A program made the translations under genes and the position numbers. DNA of 64,000 nt from positions 235,081-299,080 of the forward strand of contig JAJEGJ010000104.1 in the NCBI GenBank assembly GCA_022819905.1, in the 5' to 3' direction. The stretch is from Alphaproteobacteria bacterium (lineage in GTDB: Bacteria; Pseudomonadota; Alphaproteobacteria; TMED109). Each line of letters opens with the position of its first letter. The first letter of the stretch is position 1. The notes beneath the pieces were generated by a model. That model was not told the origin of the DNA. It saw nothing but the letters and a program-made list of their open reading frames with translations, and did not search any database. This document shows, piece by piece, positions 1-8,049 of the stretch.

Positions 1-129
1 ATGGCATGAGGTTCTCCGTACGTCCATGCAGTGCCGCAGCGCCACGCGCGAAATCAACCTCGCTAGAGGCACACGCGTGGTTCTTGATGGCTGGTGCGAG
101 CGCTGGTTAGCCGGCTCGCAGGTATCAGG

Positions 130-444
130 TCAGGCGAACGTCGGAGGGGCACGAATGCGGTTTGCCCAAAGTGTGCGTGTCGCAACCGGAAGCGAGTTGC
201 TTGCAGTTGGCGGCTCGAGAAAGCTGGGCGCGCGATCCTGCAGAGCGATAGGGAGAAGGGAAAGCTCTGTAGAAGCGAGCGGAAACACGCATGACCCGTG
301 CTCGTCGTGCCAGTGCTCGTCGTGGCCGAACTCTGCCGCATGGTGGCTGGTAGCCACCTGCGCGGCCAACAGACCGACGGCAAGCGCGGCACGGACGCAG
401 CTTCGGGTCAGAGACGTAATCCTGTAACCAGCGCAGCAAGCCAT
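130..444 (-). CDS. Small His-rich secreted protein, DUF2946-like
   Basis: A 104-residue protein with a hydrophobic N-terminal segment (about residues 18-32, a likely signal peptide or anchor). A cluster of His, Asp and Glu follows (H34, H35, H41, H44, H46, H49) and a Cys at 52. The C-terminus ends in an R-A-P-P motif. Short exported proteins with a His-rich patch and a C-terminal RAPP/RGPP-type ending resemble the DUF2946 group, which often lies near copper or heavy-metal genes. A metal RND pump lies about 10 kb away. Metal binding is inferred from composition only. There is no convincing Shine-Dalgarno site, and a GTG at residue 17 is an alternative start. Competing frames overlap here, so the call is moderate. 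Confidence 0.45.
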   Translation of the reverse strand: MACCAGYRITSLTRSCVRAALAVGLLAAQVATSHHAAEFGHDEHWHDEHGSCVFPLASTELSLLPIALQDRAPSFLEPPTASNSLPVATRTLWANRIRAPPTFA

Positions 445-760
445 GCCTGCAGACTACATCAAGTGTCTAGACCCCGAAGTTGCATGCCGGCGCCTGGGAG
501 CAACCTGCGTGAGCCAGTCTGTTTCTTGATCGGCCGCGCCGGATCTGCAAGCAGAGCGGCGGCTGGTGTTCCAACCAGCCCGATGCCCGATTTACCGATG
601 CGGCGTGTACGCCCTGCGCATACGTAGGTTCCGATCCGCGTCAGCAGGAAGCCGCATGGATTCCGTGATTTCAATCGTGTCTGCTATCGGCGGACGGCGG
701 AGCTCCAGCATTGCGGACGGGGGTCGGCCAAGTACACTGGCTTGGCAAGGAGGATTGCGA
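445..760. other. Intergenic stretch, no gene seen
   Basis: About 316 bases between the His-rich small gene and the CDGSH gene. The open frames here lack ribosome binding sites and recognisable protein features. The last 20 bases hold the AAGGAGG Shine-Dalgarno site (747-753) of the CDGSH gene. The promoter of the CDGSH/hydratase transcript should lie here, but no clear -35/-10 pair was picked out. Confidence 0.5.
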
Positions 761-1000
761 ATGAGTTCCCCAATCGTTGCCCAAGAGGAGCCCTTCTCCG
801 TCGAAGTTGAGGCTGGAAAAAACTACGCCTGGTGTGCCTGTGGCAGAAGCGAGAAACAGCCCTGGTGTGATGGCTCACACCGGGACACAGAGTTCTCGCC
901 GGTCGTATGGAAGGCAGAGAAATCGGAAACGGTGTTCCTGTGCGGGTGCAAGTCGACCGGCGACAAGCCGTACTGTGATGGCACCCACAACATGCTTTGA
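761..1000 (+). CDS. CDGSH-type iron-sulfur protein with two motifs
   Basis: A 79-residue protein carrying two CDGSH iron-sulfur motifs. The first has C25, C27, C36 and H40 (PWCDGSH). The second has C61, C63, C72 and H76 (PYCDGTH). Each motif supplies the three Cys and one His that bind a redox-active, pH-labile 2Fe-2S cluster in the mitoNEET/CISD family. The tandem small form is common in bacteria and is thought to work in iron-sulfur or redox handling; the exact partner is unknown. The start is set by a perfect AAGGAGG seven bases upstream of ATG 761, which excludes longer in-frame starts. The next gene begins two bases after the stop, so the three genes to 2630 are probably one operon. Confidence 0.9.
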   Translation: MSSPIVAQEEPFSVEVEAGKNYAWCACGRSEKQPWCDGSHRDTEFSPVVWKAEKSETVFLCGCKSTGDKPYCDGTHNML

Positions 1001-1002
1001 CC

Positions 1003-1803
1003 ATGTGGACGACTGAGCAAACGGCAGCGGTGCTGCTGGAACACCGGCGCAAGCTTCGACCCCAGCACGAACTCCCATCGGGAGCGGTACCTGCGGACCG
1101 CGATGCGGCGTACCGCGTGCAGGATGCCCTGATCCAGCTTCACCTTGATGCGGGCGACGGCCCGGTGGCGGGGTGGAAGGTCGCGCTCACCAATCCGGCC
1201 ATGCAGGCAATGTTTGGTGTGGACGAGCCGGCCGAAGGCGCCATCTTCGGGCCCCTCGTGCATGCATCGGGGAAAAGACTGGAACCCGGGAAGTACCGTC
1301 ATCTGGGTGCGGAGGGCGAAATCGTCCTTCGTATGCGCGAGCCGCTCACGCCGGACCAGGCCCCGTTTACCGCAGAATCGGTATCCGAAGCCGTCGGCGG
1401 GTACATGGCCGGAATCGAGATCGTCGACGATCGGGATGCGGGCGCGGGCGCGACCATCGGGCTCCTCGTGGCTGACAACGCGATGAACTACGGCTGCGTG
1501 ATCGGCCGCGAATCGGCGTACACTCCGGCCGTTGATCTCGCGACGGTTTCCGGACGGTTGACGATCGACGGACAGCCGGCAGGGGAGGGCGTCGGGGAGA
1601 ACGTGCTGGGTGGTCCGCTGCACGTTCTGGCGTTGCTGGGGAACTCGCTGGCGAGACGTGGCCGGAGCCTGCAGGCCGGCGAGATCGTCATGACAGGGAG
1701 CCTGGCGGTGACCATCTGGCCGCAACCGGGCGAGACGATTCGGTGGGAGGTTGATGGTCTTGATCCCGTCGAGTTCTCGCTTGCCCCCGACGGGACGACG
1801 TAA
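1003..1803 (+). CDS. 2-keto-4-pentenoate hydratase family protein (copy 1)
   Basis: A 266-residue member of the MhpD/XylJ branch of the fumarylacetoacetate hydrolase superfamily, which hydrates 2-hydroxypenta-2,4-dienoate or decarboxylates 4-oxalocrotonate in meta-cleavage pathways. The predicted metal ligands are present: E104 and E106 in an E-G-E motif, and E139 in the GIEIVDDRD segment. The AYRVQDAL segment near residue 36 and the GWKVALTNP segment near residue 58 are also family-typical. ATG 1003 is chosen over an in-frame TTG at 997, which would overlap the CDGSH stop. A close paralogue starts two bases downstream. The true substrate cannot be read from sequence; no ring-cleavage dioxygenase is nearby. 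Confidence 0.85.
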   Translation: MWTTEQTAAVLLEHRRKLRPQHELPSGAVPADRDAAYRVQDALIQLHLDAGDGPVAGWKVALTNPAMQAMFGVDEPAEGAIFGPLVHASGKRLEPGKYRHLGAEGEIVLRMREPLTPDQAPFTAESVSEAVGGYMAGIEIVDDRDAGAGATIGLLVADNAMNYGCVIGRESAYTPAVDLATVSGRLTIDGQPAGEGVGENVLGGPLHVLALLGNSLARRGRSLQAGEIVMTGSLAVTIWPQPGETIRWEVDGLDPVEFSLAPDGTT

Positions 1804-1805
1804 CC

Positions 1806-2630
1806 ATGGGAATGGTGGAAGAGGTCCGGGTCCACCGGCTCGTGGAACATCTCCTGGCTGGTCGCGCCGACGGCACCGCGTTTGACGGGACATGGGATGA
1901 CAGCCTGACGCCGCAAACGATGGCGGAGGCCTATCGCGTTCAGGATACGATTGTCCGGCGCATGCGCCATCGTGGGACCGAACCCGGCGGCTGGCGGATC
2001 GCGCTGACCACGGATGCCCAGCAGAAGCAACACGGCGTCGTGCATCCGGTGGTCGGGCCTGTCTGGGATCGGGACCTGCACGCTTCCCCGTTCGGATTGC
2101 CTGTCGGCGACACGCATAACCCGCTGGCGGCCGCCGAACTTGCACTGCGAATCAAGCAGCCGATGGCGGCTGAGGATGGCCCCTGGAACCGTGAATCGGC
2201 CGCCGCCGCCATCGATGCGGCGGCGTTGGCCGTTGTGATTTACGACGACCGCAACATTTCCGGCCTGGCTGCGTACACGATCGGTCTGGGTATCGCGGAC
2301 CTGGCCGGCTCAGCCGTGGGCATTCTCGGCCCGGAAACTGCTGACCTCGACGCGCTGGAACTCGATGGCCTCGAACTCCACACCACCCTGGACGGGCGTG
2401 ATGTGGGCGTGGCCAGCACGTCGACCTATCTTGCCCATCCGTACGAAATCGTGTCCTGGGTCGCGACTCATCTCAATGTCCGCCGTCGACAACTTGAGCC
2501 GGGCGATGTCGTGCTGCTGGGGTCCCCGGGTGAACCGTTTCCACTTGGCCCTGGCGATCGCATCGCGGTCGCCAACGATGCCCTTGGCGTTGCGGAGTTG
2601 GCCCTTGAGGTTCAGCCTGGAGCCGCTTGA
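1806..2630 (+). CDS. 2-keto-4-pentenoate hydratase-like paralogue with altered metal site (copy 2)
   Basis: A 274-residue tandem paralogue of the preceding gene, with the same AYRVQD and GWRIALTT landmarks and overall length. Aligned to copy 1 by eye, only E111 of the E-x-E pair remains (the first Glu is A109), and the third ligand Glu is V144 in a VVIYDDRN segment. Two of three acidic metal ligands are therefore lost. The fold should be kept, but the protein is probably not a standard Mg/Mn-dependent hydratase. It may be a regulatory or structural partner of copy 1, much as XylI/XylJ-type pairs form mixed complexes. It follows copy 1 after two bases, so co-expression is likely. Confidence 0.8.
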   Translation: MGMVEEVRVHRLVEHLLAGRADGTAFDGTWDDSLTPQTMAEAYRVQDTIVRRMRHRGTEPGGWRIALTTDAQQKQHGVVHPVVGPVWDRDLHASPFGLPVGDTHNPLAAAELALRIKQPMAAEDGPWNRESAAAAIDAAALAVVIYDDRNISGLAAYTIGLGIADLAGSAVGILGPETADLDALELDGLELHTTLDGRDVGVASTSTYLAHPYEIVSWVATHLNVRRRQLEPGDVVLLGSPGEPFPLGPGDRIAVANDALGVAELALEVQPGAA

Positions 2631-2635
2631 CCCGT

Positions 2636-2950
2636 TCAGAGGCTGGGGCGGCGCTCGCAGAGAAATTGACTGAAACGGTCCCGGCTGTGGAACAGTAACG
2701 TGGACGTCTCGACCGGCGTGTAAGGCGATTGCTTGACGTCGGTCCACTGGCCGTCATCCCGAAGTCCACGGCACGCCAGGTCCGCGTCCTCGGGCCGGTG
2801 CACCCGCACCTCGTACTGGTTGACGCAGTCGCACGCGCAGACCCGAAGCATCTCGAAGCCGTCAACCGGGACTTCTTCGCCTGCGTGGGCGATCCCGGTC
2901 AGCCAGCCGAATGCGACCCAGGCAGCTGCGATTCGAAATGCGGTCTGCAT
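2636..2950 (-). CDS. Small secreted Cys-containing protein of unknown function
   Basis: A 104-residue protein with a clear signal peptide: hydrophobic residues about 5-20 ending in a GIAHA cleavage-type sequence. The mature part is about 80 residues and carries a C-A-C-D-C cluster plus two later Cys. No known family is recognised. It is convergent with the hydratase operon; the two stops are five bases apart. Upstream in-frame ATGs at 2965 and further would add residues before the signal peptide, so ATG 2950 is preferred although its ribosome binding site is weak. The Cys cluster could form disulfides or bind metal in the periplasm; this is inference. Confidence 0.6.
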   Translation of the reverse strand: MQTAFRIAAAWVAFGWLTGIAHAGEEVPVDGFEMLRVCACDCVNQYEVRVHRPEDADLACRGLRDDGQWTDVKQSPYTPVETSTLLFHSRDRFSQFLCERRPSL

Positions 2951-3255
2951 GGGCACATGGTGCATCGAAGCGCCTAACTTGCCAAGTGCCTGTGGCCGCG
3001 CTGGCGACAACCGCCGCTCCGCGTGCAGTCATCCGTGACCGGCTGCAGCGCACTTGGGTGTTCTGCCGTTGACCGAAGCTCGAAAGGAACCGGCGAACAC
3101 CACCGTCAGTTCGGCGCGGCGCCGATGAACGCGGGCAGCCCCCGTTCAAGCTGCGCACACGAAAAAAAGGCCGGACGGGCATCGCCCGTCCGGCCTCGAA
3201 TAGCTGACTGGAATGCCTGGACGCGGATGGACCGCGCCCAGGTTCCGGTTCCAGG
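2951..3255. other. Intergenic stretch with one terminator
   Basis: About 300 bases between two minus-strand genes. Apart from the strong terminator at 3162-3195, no gene or RNA is supported. The upstream region of the small secreted protein gene occupies its left part. Confidence 0.5.
3162..3195 (-). terminator. Rho-independent terminator of the molybdenum hydroxylase operon
   Basis: A perfect 12-bp GC-rich stem (3169-3180 with 3184-3195) closes a 3-base loop. On the minus strand it is followed by seven T residues (3162-3168). It lies 60 bases past the stop of the large-subunit gene, as expected for the end of the 5996-3256 transcript. Confidence 0.93.
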
Positions 3256-5544
3256 TCAGGCTGCCGTGATGTCCTCCGGACGGATCGGCAGGTTGCGAAT
3301 CCGCTTGCCGGTTGCATCGAAGATCGCGTTGGCCAGCGCCGGGGCAAACGGCGGGACCATCGGCTCGCCAACACCACTCGGAATGTGATCGTTCTCGATC
3401 CGGTGGAGGTGGACGTTGAGCGGAGCGTCGTCGATCCGCGACACCGGGTAGTCGTGGAAGTTGCTCTGCTCCACAGCACCCTGGGCGTAGCTGATGATGC
3501 CCTGGCGTGCGATGGTGTTGCCGTAAACGGCAGCGCCTTCACACTGGGCCCGGATCCGTTCCGGGTTCGCGCCCAGACCGCAATCCAGCACCGTGTCGAC
3601 CCGCGTGATGGAGTAGTTTCCATCGTCCGCGACCTGCACGCGCACCGCCTGGGCGATGTACGACAGGAACGAGCGGTGCACCGCGAGACCAAGCCCGTGC
3701 CCCTTCGGAAGCGGTTTCCCGTACCCGGAGACGTCACGCGCCTTCCGCAGCACGCCGGCCAGACGGCCGGTATCGATCGGGTAGTCCTCGATCGGGTCAC
3801 CGTAGTTCCAGTAATCCTCGACCTTCTCTTTCGTCAGGTCGATGATTGCCGGCTCACCGATGAGCTCGAGCTGGAACTCGACCGGGTCGCGGCCGATCTC
3901 GTGCGCCAACTCGTTCGCGAAGCTGTTGATCGCGAAGGCGTGCTGGATGTTGTTCACGGAGCGGTACCAGCCGATCCGGGTGTGCAGGTTCGCATCCCCG
4001 TTCTCGATCCGAATGTTCTCGATCGAGTTGTAAGGCATGTCGATCAGGCCAAGACCGTGCTCAATGTTGAACCCGATCTTCTGTTCCGGGACCCACAGAC
4101 CCAGGATGGACGGGAACGCCACACCGTGCCGCCATCCGGACACCCGGCCGGCGTCGATGACCGCGCTGACGCTCTGCGCACTCGCGGCGTGGTAGTAGCC
4201 GTTCTGGATTTCGTCTTCACGGGTCCAGACCAGGCGCACCGGGGCGCCTACCTCGCGTGAGAGGTAAGCCGCTTCCACGGCGTAGTCCGCCTTGGACTTC
4301 CGGCCGAACCCGCCACCGAGCAGGGTGATGTGCACCAGCACATTTTCCTTCTCGATGCCGAGTACCTCGGCGATCGTGTCCCGAACCGCCATCGGATGCT
4401 GGGAGGCTGCCCAGATCTCGACCTTGCCGTCCTGGTAGTTGGCGACCGCTGCCGGCGGCTCCATTGGCATGTGGATGAAGTACGGCACGAAGTATTCGCG
4501 CGTGAACTCCTTCGCCGACGCCTTGTCACGGGCCAGCTCGTAGCTGCCGCGTTCACGGATCGTGGTACCCGGTTCGGCTGCCGCCTTGCGGAGTGCGTCA
4601 TTGTACGACGGGCTGTCGAGGGCACTGTTATCCGATTCGGACCATTGGACGCTGAGCGCCTTGCGGCCTTCCAGGGCAGCCCACGTGTTGTCGGCGATAA
4701 CGGCGACACCGCCCAGCTGCTTGAACGCGATCGGCAGGTCCGGCATCGGAAGCTCGATCGTGCCGCGGACGCCCGTGATCGCCATGGCGGCGGAGTCGTC
4801 GTAGCTCTCGACCTTGCCGCGGTACACCGGCGAACGCGCGATCACAGCGGTCTTCATGCCGTCCAGCATCGTGTCCGCACCGAACACGCCTTTGCCGGTG
4901 GTCATGTCGACCAGGTCGACGTACGCGTCCGGCGTGAAGGCGGATTCGTTGGCGATGTACTTCCAGTCGCTGCGGTCCTTGACCTGGACCGTAGCCGGGT
5001 CCGGAGCCTCGAGGCCGGCAGCCGTGGCGACGAGTTCGCCGAAGTCGGCGGAACGGCCGCTTGGAGCGTGGCTCACGCGGTGGTTCTGCGCAACACACTC
5101 GTCAGCCGGCACGCCCCACATTTCGGCGGCAGCCATCTCAAGCATCTTGCGCGCGCCCGCACCGGCGGCCCGCAGGTGATTGATGTCCCGACGAACCGAA
5201 CGGGAGCCGTCCGTGTCGAGCTCTTGGCCGAAGTCGTTCCACTTCTGTTCGGCGTCCGCCTGGACCACCGAGCAGCGAGCCCAGTCGGCTTCCATCTCGT
5301 CGGCGATGATCATCGGCAGCGAGGTGCGGACACCCTGGCCCATTTCGGACCGGGCGCAGGTGATCGTTACGGACCCGTCACCGTCAACCGCAACGAAGAG
5401 GTTGGCTTCGAGTTTCCCTTCCGCCGCGTTTGCGGGAAGGCCCAGCAACTGATCGGAACCAAGCCGGGCACCCAGAACGAATCCAGTGGTACCGGCGATG
5501 CCCTTCAGAACCGTGCGTCGGCTCAGATTAGTAAGCATGGTCAT
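3256..5544 (-). CDS. Molybdopterin-binding aldehyde/isoquinoline oxidoreductase large subunit (IorB-like)
   Basis: A 762-residue xanthine dehydrogenase-family large subunit of the IorB type, the periplasmic branch with isoquinoline 1-oxidoreductase beta and membrane aldehyde dehydrogenases. The N-terminus is a Tat signal (S-R-R-T-V-L-K-G), fitting export of a folded molybdenum cofactor enzyme. A GGGFGRK loop and a C-terminal G-V-G-E-P, which supplies the catalytic Glu, are visible. AAGGAGG at 5551-5557 fixes ATG 5544; the upstream extension overlaps the small-subunit gene. The 2Fe-2S subunit gene ends two bases upstream. No cytochrome subunit or XdhC-type maturation gene is adjacent, so the electron acceptor is unclear. 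Substrate unknown: likely an aldehyde or N-heterocycle. Confidence 0.9.
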   Translation of the reverse strand: MTMLTNLSRRTVLKGIAGTTGFVLGARLGSDQLLGLPANAAEGKLEANLFVAVDGDGSVTITCARSEMGQGVRTSLPMIIADEMEADWARCSVVQADAEQKWNDFGQELDTDGSRSVRRDINHLRAAGAGARKMLEMAAAEMWGVPADECVAQNHRVSHAPSGRSADFGELVATAAGLEAPDPATVQVKDRSDWKYIANESAFTPDAYVDLVDMTTGKGVFGADTMLDGMKTAVIARSPVYRGKVESYDDSAAMAITGVRGTIELPMPDLPIAFKQLGGVAVIADNTWAALEGRKALSVQWSESDNSALDSPSYNDALRKAAAEPGTTIRERGSYELARDKASAKEFTREYFVPYFIHMPMEPPAAVANYQDGKVEIWAASQHPMAVRDTIAEVLGIEKENVLVHITLLGGGFGRKSKADYAVEAAYLSREVGAPVRLVWTREDEIQNGYYHAASAQSVSAVIDAGRVSGWRHGVAFPSILGLWVPEQKIGFNIEHGLGLIDMPYNSIENIRIENGDANLHTRIGWYRSVNNIQHAFAINSFANELAHEIGRDPVEFQLELIGEPAIIDLTKEKVEDYWNYGDPIEDYPIDTGRLAGVLRKARDVSGYGKPLPKGHGLGLAVHRSFLSYIAQAVRVQVADDGNYSITRVDTVLDCGLGANPERIRAQCEGAAVYGNTIARQGIISYAQGAVEQSNFHDYPVSRIDDAPLNVHLHRIENDHIPSGVGEPMVPPFAPALANAIFDATGKRIRNLPIRPEDITAA

Positions 5545-5546
5545 GG

Positions 5547-5996
5547 TCAGACCTCCTTCGCGGCCGTTTTCACGGCGGCGAAAATGCGCTGGTACGTGCC
5601 ACAGCGGCAGATGTTGCCGCTCATGCCGTCCAGAATCTCCTGATCCGACGGATCCGGGTTCTGGGAAAGCAGGGCCGCCGCTTGCATGATCTGGCCAGAC
5701 TGACAGTAGCCGCACTGGGGAACGTTGTGAGCACGCCAGGCCCGCTGCACGGGGTGGTTGCCCTCCGCGTCCAGCCCTTCGATCGTGGTCACTTCCATGC
5801 CCTCAGCGGCCGACACAGGCGTGATACACGCCCGCACCGCTTCACCGCCTACATGGACGGTGCAAGACCCGCAGAGACCGGTGCCGCACGCGAACTTGCT
5901 CCCGGTAAGGCCGAGCACATCTCGGACGTACCAAAGCAGGGGCATGTTCGGGTCGCCGCCGAATTCCTGCGGATTACCGTTGACAGTCAAATTCAT
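5547..5996 (-). CDS. 2Fe-2S subunit of molybdenum hydroxylase (IorA-like)
   Basis: A 149-residue small subunit with two 2Fe-2S domains. The N-terminal plant-type ferredoxin cluster has C37, C42, C45 and C57. The C-terminal all-helical cluster has C95, C98, C130 and C132. All eight Cys of the IorA/CoxS family are present. It carries electrons from the molybdenum centre in the partner encoded immediately downstream. It has no signal peptide of its own, consistent with co-export with the Tat-signalled large subunit. A GAGGAGG-like Shine-Dalgarno site precedes ATG 5996. It is the first gene of a two-gene operon ended by the terminator at 3162-3195. Confidence 0.92.
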   Translation of the reverse strand: MNLTVNGNPQEFGGDPNMPLLWYVRDVLGLTGSKFACGTGLCGSCTVHVGGEAVRACITPVSAAEGMEVTTIEGLDAEGNHPVQRAWRAHNVPQCGYCQSGQIMQAAALLSQNPDPSDQEILDGMSGNICRCGTYQRIFAAVKTAAKEV

Positions 5997-6199
5997 GTCA
6001 ACTTCCTCCTCGTTGTATCCGGACCCGCGGCCGCGAACCCGGAACCGGTGGTCGGCGTAGCAACCCCTCCAACTGGGAGCCGCCGCTACGTCGACAGCTT
6101 CCCCATGGTACTTTGCATGGCGCGCAAGTCCAAATCGGTACGATTGCCCCCGGCGCGGACTGAAAACGGCGTAGCTTGACGTCGCGCCAGGAGGGAATG

Positions 6200-7042
6200 A
6201 TGGACAGTCTCGTCTACGCGGAAGGAACCTGGCACGAGGGTGATCCGCCGCTCATCGGCGCACTCAGCCAGAGCTACATGCACGGCACGGCTGTCTTCGA
6301 CGGCGCGCGGCTGTTCAACGACTGTGTTCCCGATCTCGGCCGCCATTGCGAGCGTCTGCTTCGGTCAGCCGCGGTGATGGGATTGGACCAGCCCGTCGAT
6401 GCAGCGACGGTCGAGAGCCTCGCGCGCGAGGGCGCGCGCCGCTTCGAGACGGGTGCCGAACTCTACATTCGTCCGTCCCTGTATGCGGCCCGCGGATTCC
6501 TCACGCCGGAGCCGGGGAGCACCCGTTTCCTGCTGTCACTCATGCGGATGGCGATGCCGGCTGCGCACGGGCGATCGATCACCGTGAGCCCGTACCGTCG
6601 CCCCGGACCGGACATGGCCCCGACCGAGGCGAAGGCTTCGTGTCTCTACCCCAACGGATCACGGGCCCTGCAGGACGCCGAGCGGCGGGGCTTCGACAAC
6701 GCGCTGATGCTGGATGGCGACGGCAATGTGGCGGAGCTTGCGTCGGCCAACATCTGGCTGGGTCGCAACGGAGTCGCGATCACGCCGGTCTGGAACCGGA
6801 CGTTTCTCAACGGAATCACCAAGTTGCGGGTGTCTTCGCTCCTGAGCGAGCGCGGAATCGATGTCGTTGAGAAGACGGTTTCGCTGGACGACGTGATGGG
6901 GGCGGATGAGGTGTTCAGCACCGGAAACTGGGGCAAGGTGCTGCCGATTACCCGCGTTGACGATCACGAGTTTCCTGTGGGCCCCCTGTATCGTGCGGCC
7001 AGAGAGGCGTACTGGGCGTATGCCGAGACGGAGCCGCTGTAG
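6200..7042 (+). CDS. Class IV aminotransferase (branched-chain amino acid aminotransferase family)
   Basis: A 280-residue fold-type IV PLP enzyme of the IlvE/DAAT family. The pyridoxal Lys is K145 in the E-A-K-A-S segment, and E179 in [10 protein letters not shown] is the conserved PLP-ring contact. Family members transaminate branched-chain amino acids, D-amino acids or aminodeoxychorismate; the RPSLYAARG stretch and overall shape fit the IlvE group best. AGGAGG at 6189-6194 gives good spacing to ATG 6200; ATG 6197 is only three bases upstream and is a near-equal alternative. It is divergent from the molybdenum hydroxylase operon. Its relation to the LivHMGF transporter 10 kb away is only suggestive. 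Confidence 0.85.
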   Translation: MDSLVYAEGTWHEGDPPLIGALSQSYMHGTAVFDGARLFNDCVPDLGRHCERLLRSAAVMGLDQPVDAATVESLAREGARRFETGAELYIRPSLYAARGFLTPEPGSTRFLLSLMRMAMPAAHGRSITVSPYRRPGPDMAPTEAKASCLYPNGSRALQDAERRGFDNALMLDGDGNVAELASANIWLGRNGVAITPVWNRTFLNGITKLRVSSLLSERGIDVVEKTVSLDDVMGADEVFSTGNWGKVLPITRVDDHEFPVGPLYRAAREAYWAYAETEPL

Positions 7043-7192
7043 GGCGAGACACCTCGGCGGTCTTGGCAGTGCCGGGCCGGCCCCCGGATGGTCATGGCGC
7101 CCGTGGCCCGGAGCCGTTTGCCGCGGACAGATCGGTGAGCTTGCGGGCTGGCAGCGGCACGCCAGAATGCCGAGCTTCAAGGGGATGTCGCC

Positions 7193-7957
7193 ATGCAGTT
7201 GAGACTTCGGCAGATCTGCCTCGTCGCCGGCAACCTGGATCCCGTCGTGGACGCGTTGCGCCGGGTCTTCGGGCTCGCGGTCTGCCACGTTGACGACGCC
7301 GTTGCCGAGTACGGGCTCGTGAACGCCCTGATGCCGGTCGGCAGCCAGTTCCTAGAAGTGGTGGCGCCGACCCGGCCGGGAACGGCGGCGGGCCGCTACC
7401 TGGAGCGGCGCGGCGGGGACGGCGGCTACATGGTCATTACCCAGTGCGACGATCTGGATCGCCGCCGGAGGCGGGTCGACGAACTCGGCGTCCGTGTCGC
7501 CAACCACCTTTCCTACGGCCAGTTTCAGGGCATGCAGCTTCATCCCAAGGACACGGGCGGCACGTTCTTCGAGATCGATCGCCAGGAGGACGGTGACTCC
7601 GGGGACGGCGCCTGGCATCCGGCGGGCCCTGATTGGCATCCGTGCGTCCGCACGGATGTGGTGTCGGCGATCGCGGCGGCAGAGATTCAAAGCCCTGATC
7701 CCGACGCCTTGGCGGCGCGCTGGAGTGAGATCGCACAGATCCCGCTGATCCGGGACGCAGCGGGGGTGGCGATCCTGCCCCTTGCCAACGCGGATCTTCG
7801 CTTTGTCGTCGCGTCTGACGGGCGGGGCGAGGGACTGGCGGGACTGGATCTGGCCGCCGAGGATGCTGACGCGGCGATCGCCAGCGCACGCAGCCAAGGA
7901 TTCCCTCGAGAGGGGAACGTGATTCGGGTCGGTGGAATGCGATTTGCACTCGTGTGA
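7193..7957 (+). CDS. VOC (glyoxalase/bleomycin resistance) superfamily protein
   Basis: A 254-residue two-half protein of the vicinal oxygen chelate superfamily. The first half begins with a beta-strand of the LRQICLVAGNL type and ends its core with GGTFFEIDR, where E is the usual metal ligand. The position usually occupied by His in the first strand is not His, so metal binding may be incomplete. The second half repeats the fold loosely. VOC members act as glyoxalases, dioxygenases, epimerases or binding proteins; no specific function can be given. A GGGG-type ribosome binding site precedes ATG 7193. It may share a transcript with the aminotransferase 150 bases upstream and the PaaG-like gene downstream. 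Confidence 0.75.
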   Translation: MQLRLRQICLVAGNLDPVVDALRRVFGLAVCHVDDAVAEYGLVNALMPVGSQFLEVVAPTRPGTAAGRYLERRGGDGGYMVITQCDDLDRRRRRVDELGVRVANHLSYGQFQGMQLHPKDTGGTFFEIDRQEDGDSGDGAWHPAGPDWHPCVRTDVVSAIAAAEIQSPDPDALAARWSEIAQIPLIRDAAGVAILPLANADLRFVVASDGRGEGLAGLDLAAEDADAAIASARSQGFPREGNVIRVGGMRFALV

Positions 7958-8049
7958 GGCATTGGCGAAGGTGGCGCGCCACGGTGCCCGCTGACTGCAA
8001 ACCTGATGGGTCCCGCTAATTCAGACCAGAGGCCCGGAGGCCATAGGCA

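Noticed and set aside
823..2145. Long minus-strand frame opposite the hydratases
   Set aside because: It is antisense to two well-supported genes with recognisable motifs and has Arg/Pro/His-rich composition typical of GC-driven shadow frames.
5545..5715. N-terminal extension of the IorB-like gene
   Set aside because: It overlaps the 2Fe-2S subunit gene; the Tat signal and AAGGAGG place the start at 5544.
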